Source of the DNA: JAFGJQ01 sp964495075
GTDB taxonomy: Bacteria > Planctomycetota > Phycisphaerae > UBA1845
Length of the DNA: 64,000 bases
Assembly (NCBI GenBank): GCA_964495075.1
Contig: CAZBUJ010000002.1
Span: forward strand, 1-64,000
Reading direction: 5' to 3'
Both the position numbers and the translations under genes were made by a program. Positions within the stretch are counted from its first letter, which is position 1. Every line of letters begins with the position of its first letter. Positions 55,732 to 64,000 of this stretch are shown here, in pieces. The notes below the pieces were generated by a model. That model did no database searches, was not told the DNA's origin, and worked only from the letters and a program-made list of their open reading frames with translations.

Positions 55732-56208
55732 CTCGCCGATCTGCCTGAGCTGCTCACTGAGCGTTTCGTTGTCGAGCGTGTCGAAGTCGAGGGCGGTCAT
55801 GCGTTCGATCTTCAGGCGGAGGCGTTCGGCGACCCGGATGGCGGCGTCGATGCGTTCCTGCTCGGTGCCGATCACGAAGGACGGGTCGGGCAGCGGCCAG
55901 TGAACGAGCCGGCCGGCGCGGATCCAGGCCGGGCAGAGGGAGGCCGCCGAGTCGCACAACGTGATGATCAGATCCATGGGCTGGTTGGCGAACGTATTCC
56001 AGCCCTTGGACCAGGCCCCGGGACGAAGCGGAACGCCCATGGCCGCCAGGGCAGTTTCGACCAGCGGGTGCACGAAGCCGGCCGGATCGGAGCCGGCCGA
56101 ATGGGCGACGAACCGGTCGGGGGCGAGGTACGTCAACAACGCTTCCGCCATCTGCGATCGACAGCAGTTGCCGGTGCAGAGGAACAGGATGTCGCGTTTG
56201 CGCGCCAT
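55726..56208 (-). CDS. arsC: Thioredoxin-coupled arsenate reductase
   Basis: Reduces arsenate to arsenite in the cytosol using the low-molecular-weight tyrosine phosphatase fold. The 160-residue protein has the P-loop CTGNCCRSQ with nucleophile Cys 11 and Arg 17, and the redox pair Cys 85 and Cys 92 in ITLCDSAASLC. That third-cysteine pair marks the thioredoxin-linked class, not glutaredoxin. The P-loop holds two extra Cys (15, 16). No arsR, arsB or acr3 is adjacent, so a phosphatase role remains an alternative. Confidence 0.88.
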   Translation of the reverse strand: MARKRDILFLCTGNCCRSQMAEALLTYLAPDRFVAHSAGSDPAGFVHPLVETALAAMGVPLRPGAWSKGWNTFANQPMDLIITLCDSAASLCPAWIRAGRLVHWPLPDPSFVIGTEQERIDAAIRVAERLRLKIERMTALDFDTLDNETLSEQLRQIGEL

Positions 56209-56373
56209 AAAGAACCTCTAGTTGGATGCCCTATCCTAGGCGTTGGCGGGCGGGAGGGAATCGCTATTTCAGTAATCAGCCATTCGCCACCGCCGCCCCC
56301 CGAGCCGCCTCCGGGGCTTGATAAACCCGCGTCCCCAGTCTACCTTGGGAGGTTCTGCAAACGGAGGTGGCGC

Positions 56374-56880
56374 ATGTCTTGCCCCTGGCGGGTCGGAATC
56401 GGATACGATATTCACCGACTGGTGCAAGGCCGACCGCTGATGCTGGGGGGCATTCAACTCGCGTATCCGCGCGGGCTGCTGGGCCACAGCGACGCGGACG
56501 TGGTCCTGCATGCGATCATCGACGCCCTGATGGGTGCGACCGGGCTGCCGGACATCGGCGAACTGTTCCCCGACACCGACCCGGCGTGGAAGGACGCCGA
56601 CAGCCGGGAACTGCTCGCCGGGGTCATGGTACGGGTCCGCGAGGCCGGGTTCGAACCGGTGAACCTGGATTGCGTGGTGCACGCCGAGCAGCCCCGCCTC
56701 TCCCCGTACAAGCGGGCGATGGCCGAAGCGATCGCCCCGCTGGTGGGAATCGCGCCGCAGGAGGTCAGCGTGAAGGCCACCAGCAACGAGGGGCTCGACG
56801 CGATCGGAGCCGGCGACGCGATCGCCTGCACGGCGGTGGTTCTGGTCGCCCGGACCACGGCGCAAGCAGAGCTTGCGTGA
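56374..56880 (+). CDS. ispF: 2-C-methyl-D-erythritol 2,4-cyclodiphosphate synthase
   Basis: MEP-pathway enzyme forming the cyclodiphosphate intermediate of isoprenoid synthesis. The 168-residue protein has the metal and substrate motifs GIGYDIHRLVQGRPLMLGG, GHSDADVVLHAIIDALMG, DIGELFPDTDP and, near the end, KATSNEGLDAIGAGDAIACT. ATG 56374 follows GGAGGT by about 5 bases. The upstream open frame to 55900 is antisense to arsC and not part of it. cysS follows after 126 bases. Confidence 0.95.
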   Translation: MSCPWRVGIGYDIHRLVQGRPLMLGGIQLAYPRGLLGHSDADVVLHAIIDALMGATGLPDIGELFPDTDPAWKDADSRELLAGVMVRVREAGFEPVNLDCVVHAEQPRLSPYKRAMAEAIAPLVGIAPQEVSVKATSNEGLDAIGAGDAIACTAVVLVARTTAQAELA

Positions 56881-56954
56881 GTAGAAGAGCAGAACGAAGA
56901 GACGGCGGAAGGCGGCGCTGCGAACGACCCGTCAAACCGCCGAAAGCGGCGCCG

Positions 56955-56992
56955 CATCTGTAATTCGTCATTGGGAATTCGTGATTCCACAG
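56955..56992. repeat. Dispersed ATTCG-type intergenic repeat, copy B
   Basis: Partner of copy A at 55695-55731. Lies between ispF and cysS, preceded at 56880-56910 by a purine-rich tract similar to the one at 31268-31297. Confidence 0.55.
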
Positions 56993-57006
56993 GATGGCTT
57001 TGGGCT

Positions 57007-58503
57007 ATGGCGATTCGAGTCTACAACACTCTGAGTGGGCGGAAGGAAGAGTTCCAGCCGGTGACGCCGGGAAAGGTCGGCATCTACCTGTGCGGCCCGA
57101 CGGTGTACAAGCCCAGCCACATCGGCCACGCGGTGGGCCCGATCATCTTCGACGCCATCAAGCGATACCTCACGTTCCGCGGCTTCGACGTGACGTGGGT
57201 GGTCAACATCACCGACGTCGAGGATAAGCTGATCGCCGAGGCGGCGGCCCAGAACCTGGGCGTGTTCGAGCTGGCCCGGCGCGTCACCGACAACTACAAC
57301 GACGCCATGCGGCGGCTGCATGTCACCGGCATCGACCACATGCCCAAGGCGTCGGAGTACATCCAGGACATCATCGACTACGTCCAGGCCCTGGTCGACA
57401 AGGGGGCGGCCTACCCGTCCGGCGGCGACGTCTACTTCGACGTCAGCGCCGACAAGGACTATGGCAAGCTGTCCAACCGGTCGCCGGAGGACCAGTTCGG
57501 GCAGCGGGAACTGGCCAGCGGCCAGAAGAAAAACCCGGGCGACTTCGCGCTGTGGAAGGCGTCCAAGCCGGATGAGCCGGACGAGGTCAAGTTTGATTCA
57601 CCGTGGGGCAAGGGCCGACCCGGCTGGCATATCGAGTGCTCGGTGATGAGCATGAAACTGCTGGGCGAGACGTTCGACATCCACGGCGGCGGGATGGACC
57701 TGATCTTCCCGCACCACGAGAACGAGATCGCCCAGTCGGAAACCGCCACCGATCAGTGTTTCGCCAAGTACTGGCTGCACAACGGACTGACCCGGTTCAA
57801 CACGAAGAAGATCTCCAAGTCGGACAAGGAGATGGCGCAGTTCATGGAGAAAATGGTGCTGACCCGGCTCCTCGAAGACCACGACGGGGAGCTGATCCGG
57901 TACCTGATCCTGGGCACGCACTATCGCAGCCCGATCGACTTCTCCGACGAGGAAGTGGCGGCCAAGCGGAAAGGGCTGACCACGTTCTACCGCCTGTTCG
58001 ACCGCGTCCAGCGGGTGACGGACAGCAGCCCGTACGGCGACGCGGCGACGTTCAGCGGCGGGGCGCCGGGCGGCGACGGGGCGATCGAGGCGTTTGCCGA
58101 GGTCGTGCTGGCGGACCGGAAGCGGTTCATCGAGGTGATGGACGATGACTTCAACACGGCGGCGGCGATCGCGGTGCTGTTTGAGCTGGCCGGCAAGATC
58201 AACCGGTTCATCGACGAGCAGAAGCTCGAAACCGCCCCCCACGACGCCCCGCGCCGAGCCGCCCTGGCCGCGGCCCGCGAGCTGGTCGAGCTGGGCCGTT
58301 TGCTGGGCCTGTTCATCGAACCCCCGGTCGCCGGTGGCGGCGGCGAGAAGCTGGACGTGGTGATGCAGGTGTTGATTGACGTTCGCCAGATGTGCCGGAA
58401 ATCGAAGAACTTCGAGGCGGCAGATATGATCCGCGACAAGCTGGCGGAGATCGGAATAACGCTCCTGGATCGGCCGGGGGGGACCGATTGGGAGGCGGAA
58501 TAG
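57007..58503 (+). CDS. cysS: Cysteinyl-tRNA synthetase
   Basis: Charges tRNA-Cys. The 498-residue protein shows IYLCGPTVYKPSHIGHAVGP with the HIGH-type SHIGH, the zinc ligands in that Cys plus GWHIECSVM and FPHHENEIAQSE, and KKISKSDKEM near residue 268 as the KMSKS loop. The C-terminal domain is a DALR-like helical part, ending IRDKLAEIGITLLDRPGG. An insertion AAYPSGGDVYFDVSADKDYG is within the family range. ATG 57007 is chosen since the 12 codons back to 56971 cover the repeat and have no family match. Confidence 0.95.
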   Translation: MAIRVYNTLSGRKEEFQPVTPGKVGIYLCGPTVYKPSHIGHAVGPIIFDAIKRYLTFRGFDVTWVVNITDVEDKLIAEAAAQNLGVFELARRVTDNYNDAMRRLHVTGIDHMPKASEYIQDIIDYVQALVDKGAAYPSGGDVYFDVSADKDYGKLSNRSPEDQFGQRELASGQKKNPGDFALWKASKPDEPDEVKFDSPWGKGRPGWHIECSVMSMKLLGETFDIHGGGMDLIFPHHENEIAQSETATDQCFAKYWLHNGLTRFNTKKISKSDKEMAQFMEKMVLTRLLEDHDGELIRYLILGTHYRSPIDFSDEEVAAKRKGLTTFYRLFDRVQRVTDSSPYGDAATFSGGAPGGDGAIEAFAEVVLADRKRFIEVMDDDFNTAAAIAVLFELAGKINRFIDEQKLETAPHDAPRRAALAAARELVELGRLLGLFIEPPVAGGGGEKLDVVMQVLIDVRQMCRKSKNFEAADMIRDKLAEIGITLLDRPGGTDWEAE

Positions 58504-58530
58504 AGACCGGAATTGGTAATTGGTTCTTTG

Positions 58531-59271
58531 TCATTCGGCCCGAAGGGCTACGGTCTCGCCTGTCATTCTCGTCGCCAGCCGTGAGGCGTAGCTCGGGCCG
58601 AAGAGTCTTACGAGGCCGTTTGCGATTCGTCCTTTCCAGCCGCTGCGTCTACGGGCGGCGAAGCAGCCCACCAGAAACGGGGGGTGGTGGGGAGGCTTGG
58701 CGATGGCGCAGACGTCGGCCCGGTCCTCCAAGGTGGTGTAGGCGACCCGCTCGTATTCGTTGAAGTCCATTCGACACCAACTGCTGTGATGGGCTTCCGC
58801 TTCGTTGCCGAGTAATACCCCGCGGCGCTTCGCGTTGCGCGGGTAGGTCAGCAGGACGCAACGGGTGGCGTGGTCGACCAGTGTGCGGACCAGTTCGCGA
58901 CCGGCGTCGGGGGGGAAGTGCTCGAGCACGTCGCCCATGAAGATCAGGTCGTAGGCACCCAGGCCGTGGATCAGGTCGCGGATGTCGCCCACGTGGATGC
59001 GGTCGTAGATGTAGTCGTGGAGCGGGGTGAGGTACGGCGGGAAGACCTCCACGCCTTCGATGCGGGTCCGCCAGCCGTCCGGTCGCAGCTCGTCGGCTGC
59101 TTCCGCGTTCCAGATGTCGAGATACTCGCGGAACAGCATTCCGTACTTGCCGAACCCGACGCCGATGTCGAGGATGGACCGCGGCTGCATTTGCCGGACG
59201 GCGTGGACAATGACCGGGATGGCATAGGGTGCGCTGGTCGGCACGTTGGGGTCCTTCCGCGGATTCGACAC
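58531..59271 (-). CDS. Class I SAM-dependent methyltransferase
   Basis: 246 residues. The SAM site is ILDIGVGFGKYGMLFREYLD (motif I, residues about 34-53), with VEVFPPYLTPLHDYIYD as motif II and DLIFMGDVLEHFPPDAG as motif IV. Start is GTG 59271, weakly supported. Substrate unknown; its place at the end of a minus-strand polysaccharide gene set suggests a sugar or lipid-linked acceptor. Similar small methyltransferases often sit beside glycosyltransferases. Convergent with cysS. Confidence 0.82.
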   Translation of the reverse strand: MSNPRKDPNVPTSAPYAIPVIVHAVRQMQPRSILDIGVGFGKYGMLFREYLDIWNAEAADELRPDGWRTRIEGVEVFPPYLTPLHDYIYDRIHVGDIRDLIHGLGAYDLIFMGDVLEHFPPDAGRELVRTLVDHATRCVLLTYPRNAKRRGVLLGNEAEAHHSSWCRMDFNEYERVAYTTLEDRADVCAIAKPPHHPPFLVGCFAARRRSGWKGRIANGLVRLFGPSYASRLATRMTGETVALRAE

Positions 59272-59401
59272 GTGTTTATCGGCCGTGGGGGGACGCGACT
59301 TGCGGGTTGCCTGGACGGCGGGTGGATGGTGTGGGGCAACCTGCGGATCGCGGGGCGAGATGCACGGGTCGGGGGGGCACCGATCTGCGGCGTCGGGCGG
59401 A

Positions 59402-60862
59402 TCAGCGTTTCTCGAACGCGACGAGCGTGCGGTGGTGGGCCACCGGTTGCCGGTCGCGAACGTGGAAGCGCGTGCCGAACACCTCCAGGAACCGGTCGAG
59501 CGTGACGTGGCGATAGATGTCCTCGCGGGCCCCGAGGATCTGCACGAACATGGGGTCGTCCGGGGCCACGAACTCGACGATCGCCCAGGCCGACGTGAGG
59601 TCGGCCAGCATGTCGCGGATCGATTCCAGGGGCAGTCGGCTGGTCACGAGCAGGTGGTGCACGAGGGCCAGCGCGAACACGCAATCGAATGAGGCCCGGC
59701 TGGTGAACGGCTGTCGCTCACTGTTCCGGAAGCCGATCCCCGGGCTGGGATTCGTGATGTCCATGACGAGAGGCAGGATGTCCAGCCCGGTTTTCCTGGT
59801 GCGGCGGTGGAGCGTGTCGACGCACGATTCATCGGTGTCGATCGCGACCAGGGGCACGCCGCGCCGGGCGGCCAACTCGGCATAGCGGCCGGTGTTGCAA
59901 CCGATATCGAGGATCCGCGTCAGCGGGTGGGCCTCCAGGAACCGGGTCAGGAACGCCTTCTTGCGGGCGGTGTCGTCTTCGCTGTAGGAGTTATGGCCGG
60001 CGTAGTCGATCCATCGGCTGGTACCGCGGCTGGCGTCGCACAGCGAGTCCACCTTGCGGCGCAGCCGGCGGAGGTTGATCAGCAGGGGGCGCGGATCGGA
60101 CGTGTTGCGTTCGATGCGGTTGCGCAGCGCGGTCCCGTTCGAGCGGTTGCACCGTTGGAGCTGGTAGGGCAGCCATACGTCGAGCCACAGCGACGCCCGA
60201 AGCGAGCCGAGGAAGCCGAAGCGATCGTACACGTTGTCCAGGTCCGCCCCCTCCAGGTTCGACAGGAAGTACTCCTTCAGGGTGGTCCGTCCGAACCGCG
60301 ACATCAGCAGCGGGAACAGGAACATCCGGTAGAACTGGTGGAGCCCGGTCCACACGTCGCGGCGGGTCACGGCTTCGATCGACGGCACGTCGATGAACAC
60401 GGGCAGGCCGCGGGCGAACTGGATGTTGTAGACGCTGGCGTCCTTGAGGCTGAGTTCGTGCTCGATCAGCAGGATCTGCAGGTCGAGGCAGCAGAGGGCG
60501 GCGTCGGCCAGCATCGACCGCGGCCATTCGTAGGGATAGCTGAGGAACGGGATCTTCTCGTGCTGGAGGAACGCGTGGGCGTGGGGGAAGTGCTGCCGCA
60601 GGGTGGTGTGGGCCGCGTCGTGTTCGCGGACCAGGCGGGTCGGCACGAGGCCGGCTTCCTGCTGGAGCTGCGTGAGCAATCCCGATCCGGACAACGCGTC
60701 GACGAGTGCCGCGCAGCGGTCGTCCACGGCGCGATAGACCTCGTCGCCGAGGTGGCACACGAAACCGCTCGGGTCGCGGAAGGAACCGGGGTCCCGAACC
60801 GGCCGCGCCGCCTCGTGGGCGTGGTTCAGCTTTTGGGCGGGAAGGCTTTCTGTTTGAACCAC
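59402..60862 (-). CDS. Two-part SAM methyltransferase, NoeA-like
   Basis: 486 residues. The N-terminal half (about 1-275) is a helical domain of its own, with FVCHLGDEVYRAVDD, SYPYEWPRSMLADAALCCLD and LSLKDASVYNIQFARG. The C-terminal half is a class I methyltransferase: TRILDIGCNTGRYAELAARRG, VAIDTDESCVDTLHRR, FDCVFALALVHHLLVT. The layout matches the methyltransferase group related to rhizobial NoeA. Start is GTG 60862, which overlaps the end of the YIDPGAGS gene by 37 bases; no better start exists before the ATG near residue 117. Part of the surface-polysaccharide set. Confidence 0.8.
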   Translation of the reverse strand: MVQTESLPAQKLNHAHEAARPVRDPGSFRDPSGFVCHLGDEVYRAVDDRCAALVDALSGSGLLTQLQQEAGLVPTRLVREHDAAHTTLRQHFPHAHAFLQHEKIPFLSYPYEWPRSMLADAALCCLDLQILLIEHELSLKDASVYNIQFARGLPVFIDVPSIEAVTRRDVWTGLHQFYRMFLFPLLMSRFGRTTLKEYFLSNLEGADLDNVYDRFGFLGSLRASLWLDVWLPYQLQRCNRSNGTALRNRIERNTSDPRPLLINLRRLRRKVDSLCDASRGTSRWIDYAGHNSYSEDDTARKKAFLTRFLEAHPLTRILDIGCNTGRYAELAARRGVPLVAIDTDESCVDTLHRRTRKTGLDILPLVMDITNPSPGIGFRNSERQPFTSRASFDCVFALALVHHLLVTSRLPLESIRDMLADLTSAWAIVEFVAPDDPMFVQILGAREDIYRHVTLDRFLEVFGTRFHVRDRQPVAHHRTLVAFEKR

Positions 60863-60990
60863 GCGAACAGCCCGAGTACCTGGTTGCGGAGAAACACCAC
60901 GCCCCCCACGCAGCCCGCGATCAGGAACTGCAACAGCAGGCTGCCGGCGCCGGGGTCAATGTACGCCATTACGCTCGCAGGACTTTCCAT
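60826..60990 (-). CDS. YIDPGAGS micro-protein
   Basis: 54 residues (or 47 from the in-frame ATG at 60969). The conserved MAYIDPGAGSLLLQ opens a small amphipathic element followed by one hydrophobic helix (FLIAGCVGGVVFLRN) and a basic tail. I know this motif from small proteins beside sulfatase-like and NoeA-like genes; its role is undefined. Likely an inner-membrane peptide. Sits between the AlkP-superfamily gene (128 bases upstream) and the methyltransferase, overlapping the latter. Confidence 0.7.
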   Translation of the reverse strand: MESPASVMAYIDPGAGSLLLQFLIAGCVGGVVFLRNQVLGLFAWFKQKAFPPKS

Positions 60991-61118
60991 CGCACACCTC
61001 AGTTGGAACGGGGCATCGCGACCCGCTCCGGGCGCGGTGCTGGATGCGTTATCGGAAATGCGACGGCGGCGGATTAGGCTTGAATCATCAATTGGCCGTT
61101 CGACAGCCCCCCGTGCCT

Positions 61119-62822
61119 TCAACGCCCGGTCAGCGTGGGGCGTTCGCAGGCGGCCAGCACTCGGGCCAGCAATCCCCGGCTGTCGGTCAGGTCAACGGCG
61201 GGGTCGAGCGTGTGGTCGAGCAGCGTGCGGATCCGTCGGGTCTCGAACCGGGTCTCGACGACCTGGGGCTCGTGCTGGCGGGGGAGCTTGACGATGAGTG
61301 GCACGTGGGTGAGCGGCGGCGCGACGGGCCGCCCCTCGCGGTCGGGGTCGAACATCCACTCGTGATCAGCCGTCAGCACGATCAGGGCGGCGTCGAATCG
61401 ATCGGCCTGCGTCAGAGCGGCAACGAACCGACCCACCATATGATCGAGATTCCGCAGCGCGAGTTCGTACTCCTCGAGGTTGTGCTGGTCCCAGCGCACG
61501 TGGCTCGGGGGGCGGTACTCGCTTTGGCGGTCCTGCACGTAGGGGTAGTGCGGGAAGGGGCAGTGGAACAGGGCGATGGTGTTGGGCGGTTCGTGGCGGA
61601 GGCAGTACAGCACGTCGCGGGTGACGGACTGGTGGATGCGGACGGCCCACGTGGCGTCGAGGGCGAGGTGGTAGCGGGCGTGGAAGGTGCGGGCCCACGG
61701 ATCGGTCCAGTACCGCATCGCGCGGGCGAGGTGGGCTCCCGCGCGTTCGAGCAGTGTGCCACCCGGGTACCATTGGCACCAGTGGTACCCGCGGCAGACG
61801 TCCACCTCATCGCCGAGCCAGAGTCGATAGGGCAGGCCGAATCCGACGAGCCAGCTTCGATAGCCACGGTTCGACGCCGCGCGAAACAGGCTGTCGAGTT
61901 CGCGGGGCGCGACATACCCGCCGGCGCTCTCGAAGCCGACCCGCCCGTCCTTGGTGACCACGTCCCAGTCCGTGTCGTAGAGCAATCGCGGCATGGAGCG
62001 CACGGTCATAGTACCCGGCGAGTGGGCGTTGTGGAACACCACGCCCCGGTCGGCGAGGGCGGCCACGTTCGGCATGTCGGCCCGCACGCGGTGGTGGTCG
62101 AAGGTCCGCTCGTACGACCACATGTCGAAGACGAAAACGTACACCGGCGGGACCTCGGGAGCCACGGCACGGCCGGCGGCCGGTTCCGGCGGCGGCAGCG
62201 GGTCCATCGGTGACGGGTACGTCTCGCAATTGAGCAGGTGGACGGGCAGGATGACCACGATGGGTGACAGGATCTGGCACAGTTGTCGCGTCCGGGCCAC
62301 GAGCCATTCGCGGTGCGTGGCGAGCGAGTAGCCGGTCAGGCCGAACAGGGCGAGCCAGGCCGACTCCACCGGCATGCCGTGCAAGGTGATCTGGGGGACG
62401 TAGAAGGCGACGTTGGCGAGGATGCCGCCGCCGACCGCGAGGACGAAGACGTGGTGGATCAGCCGGGTGCACCACCGCGGCGTCCACCGGCGGCCGGCGC
62501 TTTCCACCGCGACGCACGCCAGGGCGAGGGCGGCGAGCAGGGCGATCAGGAAGACGGCGTCCTGCGTTCGCCAGTGTCGCCCGATCAGTTCGGCGCGGGT
62601 GGTCAGGTTGGCCAGGTAGGGCCCGAACAGCAATACGACGGCCACCTGAGCGCAGAGATACCGTACAAACCATTCACGTCTCGCTCGACTCGATTTGTCG
62701 CGGGCGGCGCGGGCGGCGCGGGCGACGGCCACGGTGCAGGCGCGCTCGGTCCGCGGGGCGGGTGACGGGGCGTCGTGGGTTGCCGGCGGTTCAGGCGTTG
62801 ACACAGAGGTAGTCCTCGACAT
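61119..62822 (-). CDS. Membrane AlkP-superfamily (sulfatase-like) transferase or hydrolase
   Basis: 567 residues. Four hydrophobic helices lie in the N-terminal third (VAVVLLFGPYLANL, VFLIALLAALALACVAV, VFVLAVGGGILANVAFYV, ILSPIVVILPVHLL), followed by a periplasmic AlkP-fold domain. Metal motifs: VYVFVFDMWSYE and, near the end, VLTADHEWMFD. The nucleophile region is AHSPGTMTVRSMP, so Thr or Ser rather than the Cys of true sulfatases. It probably transfers or removes a phospho-group on a surface polymer. I prefer ATG 62822, overlapping the GT2 gene by 32 bases; ATG 62873 is the alternative. Confidence 0.8.
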   Translation of the reverse strand: MSRTTSVSTPEPPATHDAPSPAPRTERACTVAVARAARAARDKSSRARREWFVRYLCAQVAVVLLFGPYLANLTTRAELIGRHWRTQDAVFLIALLAALALACVAVESAGRRWTPRWCTRLIHHVFVLAVGGGILANVAFYVPQITLHGMPVESAWLALFGLTGYSLATHREWLVARTRQLCQILSPIVVILPVHLLNCETYPSPMDPLPPPEPAAGRAVAPEVPPVYVFVFDMWSYERTFDHHRVRADMPNVAALADRGVVFHNAHSPGTMTVRSMPRLLYDTDWDVVTKDGRVGFESAGGYVAPRELDSLFRAASNRGYRSWLVGFGLPYRLWLGDEVDVCRGYHWCQWYPGGTLLERAGAHLARAMRYWTDPWARTFHARYHLALDATWAVRIHQSVTRDVLYCLRHEPPNTIALFHCPFPHYPYVQDRQSEYRPPSHVRWDQHNLEEYELALRNLDHMVGRFVAALTQADRFDAALIVLTADHEWMFDPDREGRPVAPPLTHVPLIVKLPRQHEPQVVETRFETRRIRTLLDHTLDPAVDLTDSRGLLARVLAACERPTLTGR

Positions 62823-63870
62823 GTCGTTCGTATTCGTCGCGTTTTCGCCACCGTTCAATCGACGCCCGGACATATCCGTTCACCCCGCCCAGCACGATGG
62901 CCCAATGCACGGCGAGTGACAGCGGGTAGGCACGCCACGTTCTTAGCTTGGCGGCCACGCGCCGGCTCTTGTCGTGAAACGTCAGGACGAAGAAGTAGGC
63001 GGCGGCGACCAGCAGTAATCCCCAGGCGACCGGATGAGCGAGTCCGGCGAGCAGCAGGACAACGCACAGCACGAGGTTGCGCAGGTTGTACCGCAAGCTC
63101 TCCGCGCCGAGCTGGGTGTGTCCCCGCGTGCTGGCGTAGAAGCGGAACTGCCGGTAGACCCCGGCCAGGGAGGACCGCGGTCGCCAGTGGACAACGGCGT
63201 CCGGGACGAAGCGCCGGCTGACCTGCATGCGGCGGATCTTCATGTTGAAGAGGGTGTCGTCGATGGGCGTCCACTCCGGGAACCGTCCGGCCCGTTCCCA
63301 CAGCGCCTTGGTGTAGGCGACCGAGCGGCACGACGGATTGAAGGTCTCGGGGTCGACCGGGTCGAGGGCGCCGCGCATGGTGGCCGTTCCGACCACCGCC
63401 TCGAGCAGGGAGTGCGGCTCGATTTCGTAGAACCCGGCCACGAAGTCCAGGTCACGGTCGTCCTCGAACGGTTGCGTGATGCATTCGAGCCAGCGGGGCT
63501 CGAGTCGGCAGCCGGTGTCGGTGCTGACGATGACGTCGCCGGTCGCCGCTTCGATGCCGATGTTGCGGCCGCGGCCGATGTTGGCGCCGGGGGCGAGGAT
63601 GAGGCGGATGCGCGGGTTGCGACGGGCGGCGTCGAGGATCACGTTCACCGTTCCGTCGGTGGAACCGCCGTCCACCACGATGATCTCGTCGGGCAGGCGC
63701 GTCTGCCCGATCAGAGAGTGGAGTACGACGTTGATGCCGGCGGCGTCGTTAAGCACCGTCGTCACGAGTGACACGCGCCGGCAGGGAGCCGCGGTATCGC
63801 CGGGCGGCGGGGTCGATCGGCTCGGCGGCCGGTCGCCGAGCGGGCTGATGCGGGCGGCGGCGGGGCCCAT
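62791..63870 (-). CDS. Family 2 glycosyltransferase
   Basis: 359 residues from ATG 63870. The GT-A fold begins VSLVTTVLNDAAGINVVLHS; nucleotide-sugar contact is IIVVDGGSTDGT and the metal-site region VIVSTDTGCRLEP. A C-terminal pair of membrane helices (LVLCVVLLLAGLAHP and LLLVAAAYFFVL) anchors it, so it probably elongates a lipid-linked or membrane-proximal glycan. TTG 63906 with AAGGA 5 bases upstream is the alternative start and would overlap the epimerase gene. Sugar specificity unknown. Confidence 0.85.
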   Translation of the reverse strand: MGPAAARISPLGDRPPSRSTPPPGDTAAPCRRVSLVTTVLNDAAGINVVLHSLIGQTRLPDEIIVVDGGSTDGTVNVILDAARRNPRIRLILAPGANIGRGRNIGIEAATGDVIVSTDTGCRLEPRWLECITQPFEDDRDLDFVAGFYEIEPHSLLEAVVGTATMRGALDPVDPETFNPSCRSVAYTKALWERAGRFPEWTPIDDTLFNMKIRRMQVSRRFVPDAVVHWRPRSSLAGVYRQFRFYASTRGHTQLGAESLRYNLRNLVLCVVLLLAGLAHPVAWGLLLVAAAYFFVLTFHDKSRRVAAKLRTWRAYPLSLAVHWAIVLGGVNGYVRASIERWRKRDEYERHVEDYLCVNA

Positions 63871-63874
63871 CCGG

Positions 63875-64000
63875 TCAGCCGATGGGTTGCAGTTGACGTT
63901 CGGCAATCCGTTCCTTCCAGTATCTCAGGGTGTCGTGCACGGTTTCGATCAAGTCGTACGACGGCTCCCATCCGGCGGTCTGTCGCAATCGGGTGGGATC
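63875..64000 (-). CDS. NAD-dependent epimerase/dehydratase, C-terminal end only
   Basis: The last 41 codons of a gene running off the right edge. DPTRLRQTAGWEPSYDLIET and VHDTLRYWKERIAE match the C-terminus of sugar-nucleotide short-chain dehydrogenases such as GDP-mannose 4,6-dehydratase or UDP-glucose epimerase relatives. Five bases separate its stop from the GT2 start, so they are probably one operon. Confidence 0.75.
   Translation of the reverse strand, partial: DPTRLRQTAGWEPSYDLIETVHDTLRYWKERIAERQLQPIG

Noticed and set aside
1..64000. Mobile elements, prophage, CRISPR or defence systems
   Set aside because: No transposase, integrase, spaced repeats, cas, toxin-antitoxin or restriction genes were found.

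Overview
The window reads as ordinary chromosome of a high-GC member of the Planctomycetota, most likely near the Phycisphaerae. This rests on several traits: a secreted protein of tandem Cys-rich GACC repeats ending in a dockerin-like Asp-rich module, many tiny lipoproteins, large secreted glycoside-hydrolase-like proteins with PKD or PA14 modules, DUF2934, DUF2092 and DUF4091 proteins, and long leader-poor intergenic gaps. The lineage call is inference. No transposase, integrase, phage gene, CRISPR array, rRNA or tRNA was seen.

Layout. 0-7 kb: malic enzyme, a TauE/SafE permease, a tiny lipoprotein, a GNAT acetyltransferase, a degenerate HAD protein, a DUF2934 protein and threonine synthase. 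7-17.5 kb: signalling proteins (CHASE2 adenylate cyclase, SpoIIE-type phosphatase, HDOD protein) around sugar genes (gmhA, and neuB-neuC for a nonulosonic acid) and two ion transporters (NhaC, CDF). 17.5-21 kb: an overlapping pabB-pabC-Nif3 operon. 21-24 kb: an SH3b secreted protein, a second tiny lipoprotein and gpsA. 24.7-27.5 kb: a BtuFDC/FecBCD-type ABC importer. 27.8-38.2 kb: mostly exported proteins (DUF2891, Cys-repeat/dockerin, DUF2092, a 1015-residue PA14 glycoside-hydrolase-like protein), a small metallopeptidase and a lipoprotein-like SppA. 38.8-42 kb: leuS. 42-54 kb: an envelope-protein region with five probable lipoproteins, an outer-membrane protein, a third tiny lipoprotein, a single-pass membrane protein and a DUF4091 lipoprotein. 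54-58.5 kb: housekeeping genes rpmE, prfA, arsC, ispF and cysS. 58.5-64 kb: a co-directional minus-strand surface-polysaccharide set (epimerase end, GT2, AlkP-superfamily membrane protein, YIDPGAGS micro-protein, two methyltransferases) that runs off the right edge.

Most genes are single or in two- or three-gene units coupled by 4-8 base overlaps. The least explained material is a degenerate AT-rich repeat family beside gene ends, a purine-rich intergenic repeat, a long-stem structured element near 24.1 kb, the tiny lipoprotein family, a HAD pseudoenzyme and the YIDPGAGS/AlkP/methyltransferase cassette. No clearly novel defence or mobile system is visible.
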